Source: Deltaproteobacteria bacterium (GTDB taxonomy: Bacteria; Myxococcota; Polyangia; Polyangiales; B10-G4). Taken from it: DNA of 11,431 nucleotides. Shown here in pieces: positions 1 to 7,050 of this stretch. The stretch's first letter is position 1. Each line of letters begins with the position of its first letter. The DNA lies in the NCBI GenBank assembly GCA_019312705.1, contig JAFDCW010000054.1, positions 1-11,431 of the forward strand, given 5' to 3'. The translations under genes were made by a program, and so were the position numbers. The notes below the pieces were generated by a model that was not told the DNA's origin, did not search any database, and was given only the letters and a program-made list of their open reading frames with translations.

Positions 1-10
1 GCGTGAGAAC

Positions 11-1624
11 TCAAGTGCGACGGCCGAGGTCGATGGCGAGGGCCTTGGTGCTGGCGGAGCCCGCGGCCTCGCCCGTTGCAGCCATCACAGCGGGACCGAG
101 CTCCGCCCACCAGCGCCGCGCGTCCTCCGGTGTCCACTCGCCAAAACCATCGATCGCTTCGAGGGCCCCCTGTACCTCGAGGGCCGAGGCGGGCCTATCG
201 TCCGGGGACTTGGCCAGCAGGCGAACGATGAGCTCGTCGAGCCCTGCGGGCAGCGCTTTGCCGAGGCGCGCCGAAGGTAGGTCCGGTTCGCTCGTCAGGT
301 GCATGCTGCAGACCTCGACGATGGTCTTGGCGTTGAATACATGCTCACCCGTCAGCAGGAAGAACCCCACGCCTCCGAGGGCGTAGATGTCACTGCGCGC
401 GTCGGCCCCTTCTCCGCGAATCGTCTCGGGCGCGAGATACTGCGGCGTGCCGACAATCGACCCCTCCATGGTGATACCGGGGCCCGTGGCCTCCCTGCGA
501 ACTAGACCAAAGTCCACCAGCTTCGCGACTTCGCCATGGCCGGCAACCGGCGTGAGCAGCACGTTGTCGGGTTTGACGTCTCGGTGGATGAGCCCCGCCG
601 CGTGGGCGCCCGCGAGGCCGCTCGCCATCTGGTGCAGGATGGACAGCACCCGGGCCGGGCGCATTGGCCCGTCCGTTTCGATCAACCGGGTCAGGGTCCC
701 CCCCCGAACGAGCTCCATCGCATAATAGAAGACGCCGTCGGGGGTGCGGCCGTAGTCGAAGACCGTCACGGTATTCGGATGCTGGAGTTCGGCGGTCGCG
801 CGCACCTCCTCCTCGAATCGTGCAATCGACATCTCGTCGATGTTCGCCGGTTTGAGCAGCTTCACGGCGGTAGGCCGGCGCAGCATGGCGTGACTCGCCT
901 CGTAGACCATGCCCACCCCCCCTTCGCCAATCTTGCGAAGCAGCGTGTACTGACCGAGTTGGCGCACTTCGTCAGCCGCCCGGCGGAGGCCGTAGATGAT
1001 GCGGGAGGCACTCGCAGCGATCACCGAGAAGGCGAGCCACCACATTGCGACCATGAGGGTCATCATGATCGCGGGGTTGCCTTTCCGGGCCGCTCCCTGC
1101 TCAACGTATCCGGCGACCACGGCGCCGTGGTGCATCGCGCCTGCGAATGGCTCGGACAGGTCGGAGAGCAGTTGGTACACGACCCAGTTGAGTTCGAGTC
1201 CCATCACGAATGCGAGAGCGACCGTCCATCGCCAGCCGCTGGGCACATAGATCGAGCGCGTCAGGATCGCGGTGCCGAAGATCAGGAGCAGCGTCGCGTC
1301 AGGCCGGAATACCGCGGGCACGCCCAATGTCAGATGGCCGTAAGCGAGACAGCTCGCACTCAGAAGTACGAGTTCAGTCGACCGAATGAAATGCTCCGAC
1401 CGGGCGCCGGTCGCGTTGATCGCATAGATCAGCAGCATCGGCAGCGCGCCCGCGAGGTGCATGAGCATCGTCGGCCCGAGGACCGGAGCGGGCATGCCGA
1501 CCCCGACGTTCACGGCCACGCGCAACGCCCAGAAGCCGAGACCGATCGCCGCCAGGACGAGCCCATAACGCGCAGTTCGTCTCTGCAGAAATGCGCGACG
1601 TTCTTCAGATAGGGTGGAGGTCAT
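11..1624 (-). CDS. membrane-bound Ser/Thr protein kinase
   Basis: The product is a 537-residue Hanks-type Ser/Thr kinase that phosphorylates protein targets from the cytoplasmic face of the inner membrane. Residues 20-210 hold about six hydrophobic helices (near 20-42, 50-71, 84-101, 108-123, 131-155, 186-208) that match no sensor domain I recognise. The kinase domain follows at about 225-490. It has an intact glycine loop GEGGVG (233-238), VK lysine K255, helix-C glutamate E273, catalytic HRD (347-349) with K351 and N354, DFG (371-373), APE (398-400) and helix-F D412, so it should be active. HRD is preceded by Leu-Ile, the RD class normally activated by loop phosphorylation. The kinase is C-terminal, whereas most bacterial receptor kinases carry it N-terminally. 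No Shine-Dalgarno sequence lies before the ATG at 1624. The gene lies 202 bases downstream of the ABC gene on the same strand and probably has its own promoter. The kinase call is certain; the stimulus and substrates are unknown. Confidence 0.95.
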   Translation of the reverse strand: MTSTLSEERRAFLQRRTARYGLVLAAIGLGFWALRVAVNVGVGMPAPVLGPTMLMHLAGALPMLLIYAINATGARSEHFIRSTELVLLSASCLAYGHLTLGVPAVFRPDATLLLIFGTAILTRSIYVPSGWRWTVALAFVMGLELNWVVYQLLSDLSEPFAGAMHHGAVVAGYVEQGAARKGNPAIMMTLMVAMWWLAFSVIAASASRIIYGLRRAADEVRQLGQYTLLRKIGEGGVGMVYEASHAMLRRPTAVKLLKPANIDEMSIARFEEEVRATAELQHPNTVTVFDYGRTPDGVFYYAMELVRGGTLTRLIETDGPMRPARVLSILHQMASGLAGAHAAGLIHRDVKPDNVLLTPVAGHGEVAKLVDFGLVRREATGPGITMEGSIVGTPQYLAPETIRGEGADARSDIYALGGVGFFLLTGEHVFNAKTIVEVCSMHLTSEPDLPSARLGKALPAGLDELIVRLLAKSPDDRPASALEVQGALEAIDGFGEWTPEDARRWWAELGPAVMAATGEAAGSASTKALAIDLGRRT

Positions 1625-1712
1625 CGGCCGGCCGAAGGAGAGTCCCTCTTATGGCCCGGAACCGCCACGAGTTCTTGATGCATCGCGAAGGGGAGTATGC
1701 CCCGCGACATGC

Positions 1713-1727
1713 GAGCGACTCTCGCTC
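1713..1727. repeat. short inverted repeat in the kinase/ABC gap
   Basis: GAGCGA-CTC-TCGCTC is a perfect 6-bp inverted repeat with a 3-base loop, in the 202-base gap between the end of the ABC gene (1827) and the start of the kinase (1624). It has no T-run on either side, so it is not a clear intrinsic terminator. About 10 bases away, GGGG-AGTATG-CCCC (1690-1703) holds CATACT when read on the minus strand, a possible -10 for the kinase about 70 bases upstream of its ATG, but no good -35 accompanies it. The rest of the gap shows nothing recognisable. Confidence 0.2.
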
Positions 1728-1826
1728 CTGGCTGCCGTGGGCGCGTCAGGACTGCAAGGCCGTAAAGTCTCGCTGAAGTGCGGTAGCTCTCGTGCTCGTC
1801 CGAGTGAGGACCACGCTCAGCATCGT

Positions 1827-3626
1827 CTACGTAGAAGAGGTCGGCGCCCCCGGCATCGCTGGCTCGGCGAGCTGGCGTGCGAGCAGCTGGTGGTAGAGGC
1901 CGTTCTCTTCTTCGAGCAGCTCCGCGTGTGCCCCGGACTGCACGATTTGGCCCTCGGCGAGGACCACCACGCGGTCGGCGTCTCGTACCGTAGAAAGGCG
2001 ATGGGCGATGATGAGAGTCGTCCGGCCGTTCATCAGTCGGTCGAGGGCCTCCTTTACGAGGTGTTCGCTCTGGGCATCGAGGGCGCTGGTGGCTTCGTCG
2101 AGGAGCAGCACCCGGGGGTCCTTGAGCACGGCTCGCGCGATGGCGACGCGCTGCTTCTGTCCGCCAGAGAGCTGCACGCCGCGCTCGCCGACGTGGGTGT
2201 CGTAGCCCTCGGGAAAGCCGACGATGAAATCGTGGGCGTTGGCGGCGCGCGCTGCTGCCTCGACCTCTTCGGTCGTCGCGTCCGGGCGGGCGTAGCGGAT
2301 GTTCTGGGCGATGGACGCGCTAAAGAGGATGGGCTCCTGGGCCACGATGCCAATCCGGTCCCGGGCCCACTCGGGGTCGAGGTCCACGAGATCGTGCCCG
2401 TCGAGGGTGACCTGGCCCGTCGGCGGGTCGTAGAGGCGCGTGACGAGGGAAGCGATGGTCGTCTTGCCAGACCCGCTCGGGCCGACGAGGGCGACGATCT
2501 CTCCGGCGGCGACGTCGAGGTTCACGTCCCGGAGGACCGTTACGTCGGGCCGGGTCGGATAGTGAAACGACACCCCGCGGAGGGAGAGGGCGCCTTCGAG
2601 GGCCTGGGGTCGTTCACCGCCCCGGACGGGCATCGTCGGCACCCGGTCGATGATCTCGTAGATCCGCTCTGCGCTGCCCGTGGCCTTCATCAAGTCGGTC
2701 CACAGGCTGCTCAGGGAGCCGATGCTGAAGGCCGTGATCAGCGTGTAGACCAGGAACGACGTCAGCTCGCCGACGCTCATCGCGCCGTCGATGACCAGGT
2801 GGCCACCCCACCACAGGACCAGCGCCGCCGCCACGTAGCCGGCGAACGAAGTGCCCCCCATGAAACGGCCGACGATGTGGGCGCGGCGGCGGGCGAGCTC
2901 GAAGCTCTGCTCGACCGATGTGTCATAGCGCGCACCTTCGGCGGCTTCGGCGGTGAACGCCCGAACCGTGCGGATGCCCGCGATGGTTTCTTCGGCGACC
3001 TCGCTGGCCCCGGCGAGGGAGTCTTGAACCTCTCGGCTGATGCGACGGACCCGACGTCCAAAGAAGACCGCGCCGATGGCCACCGGGGGCACGACGAGCA
3101 GCATGAGCCCGGTGAGTTCGACCGAGGTCCAGAAGAGGAAGCCGATACTGCCGACCGAGGCGGCGACCCCGCGCAGAGCCATCGAGACGTTGACGCTGAC
3201 GGTGTTCTGCAGGACCTGGGTATCGGCACTCAGGCGATTGAGCAGCTCGCCGGTGCGGCTCGTATCGAAGAACGCGATCTCTTGGTTCATGATCGATTGG
3301 TAGAGGCGAGACCTCAGGCGAGCCACGATGCGCTCCCCGGCGACTGTGAAGAGGACCGAGCGGAAGGCGACGGCGACGGCCTGGATGATGAATATGAAGA
3401 AGAGGGCGATGGCCGCGGTGTCGACGATGCTCGCGTCGCCCGACGTGAGCGCGTCGTCGATGATGATGCGAATGCCCTGCGGATAAAGCAGTCCCGCGCC
3501 GCTGCCGATGGCGAGGAAAAACGTCCCCGCAACCAGCCGCCGCCATTCGTCGCGCGCGAGGCCGACGAGACGCGAGGTCACAGCGTCGGCGTCCGTCGTG
3601 CCGCTAGGTGTCCCGGTCATTCCCAT
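1827..3626 (-). CDS. ABC exporter, fused permease and ATPase (ABCB/MsbA type)
   Basis: This is a 599-residue half-transporter expected to work as a homodimer in the inner membrane, exporting a lipid, peptide or drug-like substrate that the sequence does not identify. The six-helix type I exporter domain spans about 30-315, with hydrophobic helices near 33-52, 68-96, 150-165, 168-190, 260-280 and 285-305. The ATPase domain spans about 345-590. It has Walker A GPSGSGKTT (382-390), Q-loop Q430, signature LSGGQ (486-490), Walker B VLLLDE ending at D510-E511, D-loop SALD (514-517) and H-loop H542, so all catalytic elements are intact. The length is normal for the family. The ATG at 3626 has no Shine-Dalgarno sequence; an in-frame ATG at 3620 is an equally plausible start. 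A near-perfect palindrome lies 8 bases upstream. Neither neighbour indicates a substrate: the kinase is 202 bases downstream and the upstream gene is divergent. Confidence 0.95.
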   Translation of the reverse strand: MGMTGTPSGTTDADAVTSRLVGLARDEWRRLVAGTFFLAIGSGAGLLYPQGIRIIIDDALTSGDASIVDTAAIALFFIFIIQAVAVAFRSVLFTVAGERIVARLRSRLYQSIMNQEIAFFDTSRTGELLNRLSADTQVLQNTVSVNVSMALRGVAASVGSIGFLFWTSVELTGLMLLVVPPVAIGAVFFGRRVRRISREVQDSLAGASEVAEETIAGIRTVRAFTAEAAEGARYDTSVEQSFELARRRAHIVGRFMGGTSFAGYVAAALVLWWGGHLVIDGAMSVGELTSFLVYTLITAFSIGSLSSLWTDLMKATGSAERIYEIIDRVPTMPVRGGERPQALEGALSLRGVSFHYPTRPDVTVLRDVNLDVAAGEIVALVGPSGSGKTTIASLVTRLYDPPTGQVTLDGHDLVDLDPEWARDRIGIVAQEPILFSASIAQNIRYARPDATTEEVEAAARAANAHDFIVGFPEGYDTHVGERGVQLSGGQKQRVAIARAVLKDPRVLLLDEATSALDAQSEHLVKEALDRLMNGRTTLIIAHRLSTVRDADRVVVLAEGQIVQSGAHAELLEEENGLYHQLLARQLAEPAMPGAPTSST

Positions 3627-3634
3627 GCATATGA

Positions 3635-3650
3635 TGACGGTCGGCCGTCA
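3635..3650. promoter_or_regulatory. near-perfect 16-bp palindrome before the ABC gene, possible operator
   Basis: TGACGGTCGGCCGTCA pairs with itself at all but one position: arms TGACGG and CCGTCA around a TCGG centre. It sits 8 bases upstream of the ABC start codon (3626) and 85 bases upstream of the divergent gene at 3736. The size and symmetry fit a binding site for a dimeric helix-turn-helix regulator such as a TetR- or MarR-type repressor, which often control exporters, but no such regulator gene is in the window. The operator role is inferred only from position and symmetry. Confidence 0.3.
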
Positions 3651-3721
3651 ATGCAAGCCTCGTCGGCCCGATAAGGGACACGACGTGGTTGGGGGAAGTC
3701 GCTCTTGATGCGAGCGTAAGA

Positions 3722-3729
3722 GGGGAGGG
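3722..3729 (+). promoter_or_regulatory. Shine-Dalgarno sequence of the 519-aa membrane protein gene
   Basis: The purine run GGGGAGGG ends 6 bases before the ATG at 3736. It is the strongest ribosome site in the window apart from that of the CNB-fold gene, and it fixes the start of this gene. Confidence 0.75.
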
Positions 3730-3735
3730 CACACC

Positions 3736-5295
3736 ATGCAGTGGACGGCCGAGCGCAACGGATACCTCTACACCCTCGACAGTCCGTGGCTGCCAATCAC
3801 CGCAGCTGCGGCCGTGGTCCTCGCCCTAGCAGCGCTCTTCCTGCTGCGTTGCCCACCGGTGTACGACCACACCCGGAATCGGCGTCCTGGAGCGGTTGGC
3901 CTGGTGCTGGCATTGCTCGCGCTCGCGAGCGTGAGCGTCAGTGCGGCCGTAGCGCATCTGCCCGATGCCCTCGGCTTTGTTGTCCGCTCGCCGATGAAGC
4001 TCTTTGGCGCGCCCCTCGGGGCCCAGATCGGCGGGTCCCTCGCCGCCTCGCTGATGGTGGCCCTGGTGTCTCTCGTGCTCGTGAAGCGGGCACCGCGGTT
4101 TCGGCGGCCTCAGTATCTGGCGGGGGTAGCGCTCGTTGCGGCCATGCTGACGGCCCAGGGCAGCGCGGCCCACTCTGTCTGGGTCGTGCAGTTGGGCAGC
4201 TTGCCCGTCTTCGAAGCGCAGACTGCTTCTTGGGTGCACCAAGGCGCATCTCTCGACGTAGAGAGCCACCTCGACGGTAGACGGGAGCTCTGGGAGGTCG
4301 TGCAACCGGGAGAGCTGACGGCACCGAGCGGTCCCCTAGTCATCGTCGAAGACGCGCATGCCCGCGGCATCACCGTACATCGAGAGTCCTCCATCGAGAC
4401 TCGGGAGGAGCTCGGTGATCCGCGCTTCCCGCTGCGGGTCGGCAACCGGTGGGTCTACGATGTCGCGCGAGGCGGCAATGGCCAGTTCTTCTGGTTCTTT
4501 CCGACGAGCCGATCCGAGACCATCGAAGAGCGCGCCCTCGTGGTCGAGGTGCTGGGCCAACGTGTGGTCGATGGCGTGCGGGAGTTCGAAGTCCAGGTCG
4601 ACTACGGGCGAGGCCGCTCCAGAAAGAGCCACTGGTTCTACGCCGCGGAAGGCCAGACGTTTGTTCGAAGGGACGGCGAGAGCGTGCCCCTCGCCTTCTC
4701 GGACCAGGCCTCGGAGGATTTTGCGTTCCCGCCGCTGGGAGGGCGGTGTCGAGGGACCGCACCACCGAGCGGTGAGGTCGAGCTCCCTGGCCCCTGCATG
4801 TGCCTGCGCAACACCATGGACTTCAGCAGTGTCTTCGTCACCGTACTCACCATCGGCCTCATCGTTCCGGAATCCCAACGACGAACCCTCCGTCTGCGCG
4901 GGAGCAGGCGCGGCCCCGACGACGCGGCGGCGGCCCCCGTGGTCGACGTGCCGATCGCCTCGGGCACTGTCCCCTGCCCACCCGCGACGGCCCCCCTGTG
5001 CGTCGTCGCCCGCGCACATCGGGGCCACTACGAACGCTTCCTGGACCGGCTGCGCAGCCGCGGGCTCTCGGTGACCGTCGTGGACCCCGCCCGCGTATCG
5101 AGCATCGTGGTTCGCGGAACACCCGCCCAGCTCGAGGCAGAGCTCGGAGTCCAGGCGACCTGGGCCCCGACTCCCGCGACGTGTCCCGGGCAGACGGTCT
5201 GCCGGCCGACCCTGGAGACACGGTTGCCGAGCCGCGCACGCCGCGCGACGATCTTCCGGGTTTCGCACGATGCCGCCCTGTGTGGCTCGACGTAG
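3736..5295 (+). CDS. membrane protein of unknown function with propeptide-like C-terminus
   Basis: I do not recognise this 519-residue protein as a whole. Residues 18-142 contain four hydrophobic helices (about 18-38, 52-75, 93-117, 127-142). A soluble region follows. Within it, about 228-318 (beginning FPLRVGNRWVYDV) is beta-rich and has the L-x-V-G-N-x-W-x-Y opening seen in many secreted or lipid-anchored proteins of myxobacteria. Residues 363-378 may be a further weak helix. Seven of the nine cysteines lie C-terminal to 414 or in the cluster 338/354/356, and they could form disulfides if this part is periplasmic. The last 90 residues (about 428-510) carry a pattern recalling the inhibitory prodomain of sedolisin/kumamolisin (S53) proteases: RLRSRGLSVTVVD, then VRGTPAQLEAELGVQ, but no protease domain follows. 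The start is fixed by the ribosome site at 3722-3729. The gene is divergent from the ABC exporter (109-base gap) and convergent with the lipoprotein gene. It is clearly a real gene, but its role is unknown. Confidence 0.8.
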   Translation: MQWTAERNGYLYTLDSPWLPITAAAAVVLALAALFLLRCPPVYDHTRNRRPGAVGLVLALLALASVSVSAAVAHLPDALGFVVRSPMKLFGAPLGAQIGGSLAASLMVALVSLVLVKRAPRFRRPQYLAGVALVAAMLTAQGSAAHSVWVVQLGSLPVFEAQTASWVHQGASLDVESHLDGRRELWEVVQPGELTAPSGPLVIVEDAHARGITVHRESSIETREELGDPRFPLRVGNRWVYDVARGGNGQFFWFFPTSRSETIEERALVVEVLGQRVVDGVREFEVQVDYGRGRSRKSHWFYAAEGQTFVRRDGESVPLAFSDQASEDFAFPPLGGRCRGTAPPSGEVELPGPCMCLRNTMDFSSVFVTVLTIGLIVPESQRRTLRLRGSRRGPDDAAAAPVVDVPIASGTVPCPPATAPLCVVARAHRGHYERFLDRLRSRGLSVTVVDPARVSSIVVRGTPAQLEAELGVQATWAPTPATCPGQTVCRPTLETRLPSRARRATIFRVSHDAALCGST

Positions 5296-5414
5296 AGAGG
5301 CCAAGCACTCTCAGACCCTCGTCGGTGCGGTCCGCCGATGCACGTCTCGGCCGTGTTTTCGCCTTGCCGTCCCTATCCCCCCATTGCCCCCTCAGGACGC
5401 CATGCGGATCGCTT

Positions 5415-6617
5415 TCAATCCGGCGAGAAGCAATACACGTGGCCTGCGCCCCCGCGGGTCCTCACGCCGCTGGGCCTGCAGTCGACGGTGTCGTGAGCGG
5501 AGTTCCACGACGGGCTAAAGCTTCCGGTGGGAATGTCGGTGTGGCCCACCTGGGCGAATTCGGAGCCGGGAGCGGTTCCGAAGCGTTGCCAATCCCAATC
5601 GTTGCAGGTTCCCCATGTGGTGCGTCCGCCCGCCGGCGGAGTACGCTCATCGCTGGCCCAGCGTTCTGCATAGCCGCCGTCGTAGACCCTGCCGTCCCCG
5701 TCAGACCCGGTGAAGATGTCGTGCACGCTGACGGCGAGGGGCGTGCCGGCCTCCGTGATCAACAGAGTTTGGTCGGGTCGCGCGGCGTTGTACGCCGCCA
5801 CCGCCGTCAGATTGGCCGCAGCGTCGGCGCCTCGACCCTCGCCGAGGATGACCCCGAGGGTGACGTTCAGGGTGGCGTTGACCAGCGGGGTTCCCGCCGA
5901 ATCGGTAATGACGTCTTCATCTGCATTGTACCAAGGGCCGGCGCCGATCCGGGTGCGGGCGTCTATCTGCGGGCCTCGGGTGCCGGAGCCGCCTGCTTCC
6001 ACTAGGCCGTGGGTGCTCAGGTAGGCTACCCAGGTCGGACGAGGACTGCCGGCGGCAGTGGCCAGCGCCATGCAATGGCCATCGGCCGCCTCGACCCCGC
6101 GCAGGACCGTCGGGGGAGACGAGCCCGGGACGGTGAAAATTAGGTTGCCGTCGCCGGTCACGTCACCGGTGGTCGCGGACCCGACGGTATCGAAGACCGG
6201 GGTGGTCGAAACGAAGAAGCTCATCGCCGTTCCGAACCCCCCGCCGGCATCTGCTGTGGCCGAGTCGGAAGCGCCGGCATCTGCTGCGGCCGAGTCGGAA
6301 GCGCCGGCATCTGCTGTGCCCGAGTCGGAAGCGCCGGCATCTGCTGCGGCCGAGTCGGTAGCGCCGGCATCTGCTGTGGCCGAGTCGGAAGCGCCGGCAT
6401 CTGCTGTGGCTGAGTCGCGTGGCCCCGCGTCTGTCGCCGCCGAGTCGGTAGCGCCCGCGTCTCCCGGGCTCGAGTCGCCACTGCTCGAATCGACCGCGCC
6501 CACACCCGTATCCGTGGAGACTCCCCCGTCCGGGTCGGAGGAACCGTCGCATGCAGTCAGCCATAGGGTGGTCGCAGCGGCCACTCCGAGGAGAGTCAGC
6601 AGATCTCGTAGCTTCAT
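5415..6617 (-). CDS. lipoprotein with repeat stalk and endostatin/DUF1554-like lectin-fold domain
   Basis: This is a 400-residue surface or periplasmic lipoprotein. The start at 6617 (MKLRDLL) is preferred over the longer frame beginning at 6698 because it has GGAG 7 bases upstream and gives a normal signal peptide with lipobox LTAC, lipidated at C23. Residues 24-126 form a low-complexity Asp/Ala/Gly/Ser/Thr stalk with 10-residue repeats of the type SDSATADAGA. Residues about 129-400 match the endostatin/C-type-lectin-like fold (DUF1554 of bacterial lipoproteins): LRG shortly before C182, WVAYLST (196-202), DARTRIGAGPWYN (219-231), FTGSDGDGR (302-310), TCNDWDW (337-343) and VYCF (394-397). 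Its four cysteines (182, 338, 380, 396) fit the nested 1-4/2-3 pairing of endostatin. Such domains bind glycans or matrix in other systems; the ligand here is unknown. It is a single gene, convergent with the 519-aa gene. Confidence 0.88.
   Translation of the reverse strand: MKLRDLLTLLGVAAATTLWLTACDGSSDPDGGVSTDTGVGAVDSSSGDSSPGDAGATDSAATDAGPRDSATADAGASDSATADAGATDSAAADAGASDSGTADAGASDSAAADAGASDSATADAGGGFGTAMSFFVSTTPVFDTVGSATTGDVTGDGNLIFTVPGSSPPTVLRGVEAADGHCMALATAAGSPRPTWVAYLSTHGLVEAGGSGTRGPQIDARTRIGAGPWYNADEDVITDSAGTPLVNATLNVTLGVILGEGRGADAAANLTAVAAYNAARPDQTLLITEAGTPLAVSVHDIFTGSDGDGRVYDGGYAERWASDERTPPAGGRTTWGTCNDWDWQRFGTAPGSEFAQVGHTDIPTGSFSPSWNSAHDTVDCRPSGVRTRGGAGHVYCFSPD
6241..6480 (-). repeat. 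30-bp tandem repeat (minisatellite) inside the lipoprotein gene
   Basis: Eight consecutive 30-bp units lie here. The first six (6241-6420) differ from one another at only a few bases; the last two (6421-6480) are diverged. Each unit codes for ten residues of the lipoprotein stalk, so copy-number change keeps the reading frame. The near-identical units reuse the same codons, including GCA, GAT and ACA, which are uncommon in the neighbouring genes. This indicates recent tandem duplication rather than convergence on composition. Confidence 0.95.
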
Positions 6618-6624
6618 GATGGTG

Positions 6625-6628
6625 CTCC
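6625..6628 (-). promoter_or_regulatory. Shine-Dalgarno sequence of the lipoprotein gene
   Basis: GGAG on the minus strand lies 7 bases before the ATG at 6617. It decides in favour of this start over an upstream in-frame ATG at 6698, which would place 27 polar residues before the signal peptide. Confidence 0.7.
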
Positions 6629-6779
6629 GGGGTAGTCGACGTCGATCCGTCGTCACGGCGCTCAGATGCTGAAGCCGTGAGTCCGGGGAGCGTATCACCT
6701 CGTTGCCGCGTCGAACTCCGACCGCCGACTCTCAGGCGTCGAGGCGGCAGCGCGAACCTCGGGAGCCGTCGTCTTCGCG

Positions 6780-6785
6780 TATCCT
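6780..6785 (+). promoter_or_regulatory. possible -10 element before the acyltransferase remnant
   Basis: TATCCT in the context GCGTATCCTGG ends 9 bases before the ATG at 6795. The same GCGTATnCT context occurs before the kinase at 11033. No convincing -35 box is present. It may be the surviving promoter of the decayed gene. Confidence 0.25.
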
Positions 6786-6794
6786 GGTCTCGTC

Positions 6795-7024
6795 ATGCTT
6801 CCTAGACGCTTCGCGACGATCCCGGCCTTGTCGCTGGTCTGGGCCCTGATGTGGGTCGGCTTGCCCGTCTGGCTGCCGCTCGCGCTTCTCGTCGGGCTGG
6901 CCCGTCGCAGACGTCTTGTGGTGACTCGGCTGAGCCTCTGCACGGCGACCTGAGCACCTGGCTCTACGCCGAGTGGGCTCGGGTCGACGCTTTCGTGGCC
7001 TCGAACGTAGGGCCCACCGTATAG
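6795..7024 (+). pseudogene. probable N-terminal remnant of a PlsC-type acyltransferase
   Basis: This is the only coding-like stretch in the 433-base gap between the lipoprotein start (6617) and the end of the CNB-fold gene (7051). An ATG at 6795 opens a 52-codon frame ending at 6953. The product starts MLPRRFATIP, continues with the hydrophobic run LPVWLPLALLVGLA and ends in RRRRLVVTRLSL. This is the pattern I associate with the N-terminus of 1-acylglycerol-3-phosphate acyltransferase-like proteins. The family pattern then seems to resume in another frame (TWLYAEWARVDAFVAS) up to a stop at 7022-7024, as if a frameshift fell near 6935-6950. The catalytic HxxxxD part is absent and the remnant runs up to the next gene, so it would be non-functional. 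Alternatively it is a genuine 52-aa membrane peptide (6795-6953). The rest of the gap (6618-6794) shows only a possible lipoprotein promoter region. Confidence 0.4.
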
Positions 7025-7050
7025 GCGAAGACTTGCCTGGTTTTTGGCAT

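Noticed and set aside
536..1612. 358-codon plus-strand frame opposite the first kinase
   Set aside because: It is antisense to an intact kinase with all catalytic motifs; the translated product is low-complexity and unrecognisable.
1614..3674. 686-codon plus-strand open frame opposite the ABC gene
   Set aside because: It is a GC-rich antisense shadow: composition is dominated by Arg, Asp, Glu and His with no domain, while the minus strand codes a textbook ABC exporter.
4336..5304. 322-codon minus-strand frame opposite the membrane protein gene
   Set aside because: It is a shadow of the 3736-5295 gene, which has a strong ribosome site and clear membrane helices.
5296..5414. Intrinsic terminator between the convergent genes
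   Set aside because: No stem with a following T-run could be found on either strand; only short imperfect pairings are present.
4800..6005. 401-codon plus-strand frame overlapping the ends of the membrane protein and lipoprotein genes
   Set aside because: It spans two convergent real genes in other frames, has Arg/Pro-rich sequence and no ribosome site.
6241..6480. CRISPR-like array of 30-bp repeats
   Set aside because: The units are directly adjacent with no unique spacers and are in frame within a protein-coding stalk.
6636..6645. Perfect palindrome TCGACGTCGA upstream of the lipoprotein
   Set aside because: At 10 bp and made of common GC-rich words, it is expected by chance in such DNA and has no supporting context.
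6618..6698. Longer lipoprotein start at 6698
   Set aside because: It adds 27 polar residues before the signal peptide; the start at 6617 has its own GGAG and gives a standard lipoprotein signal.
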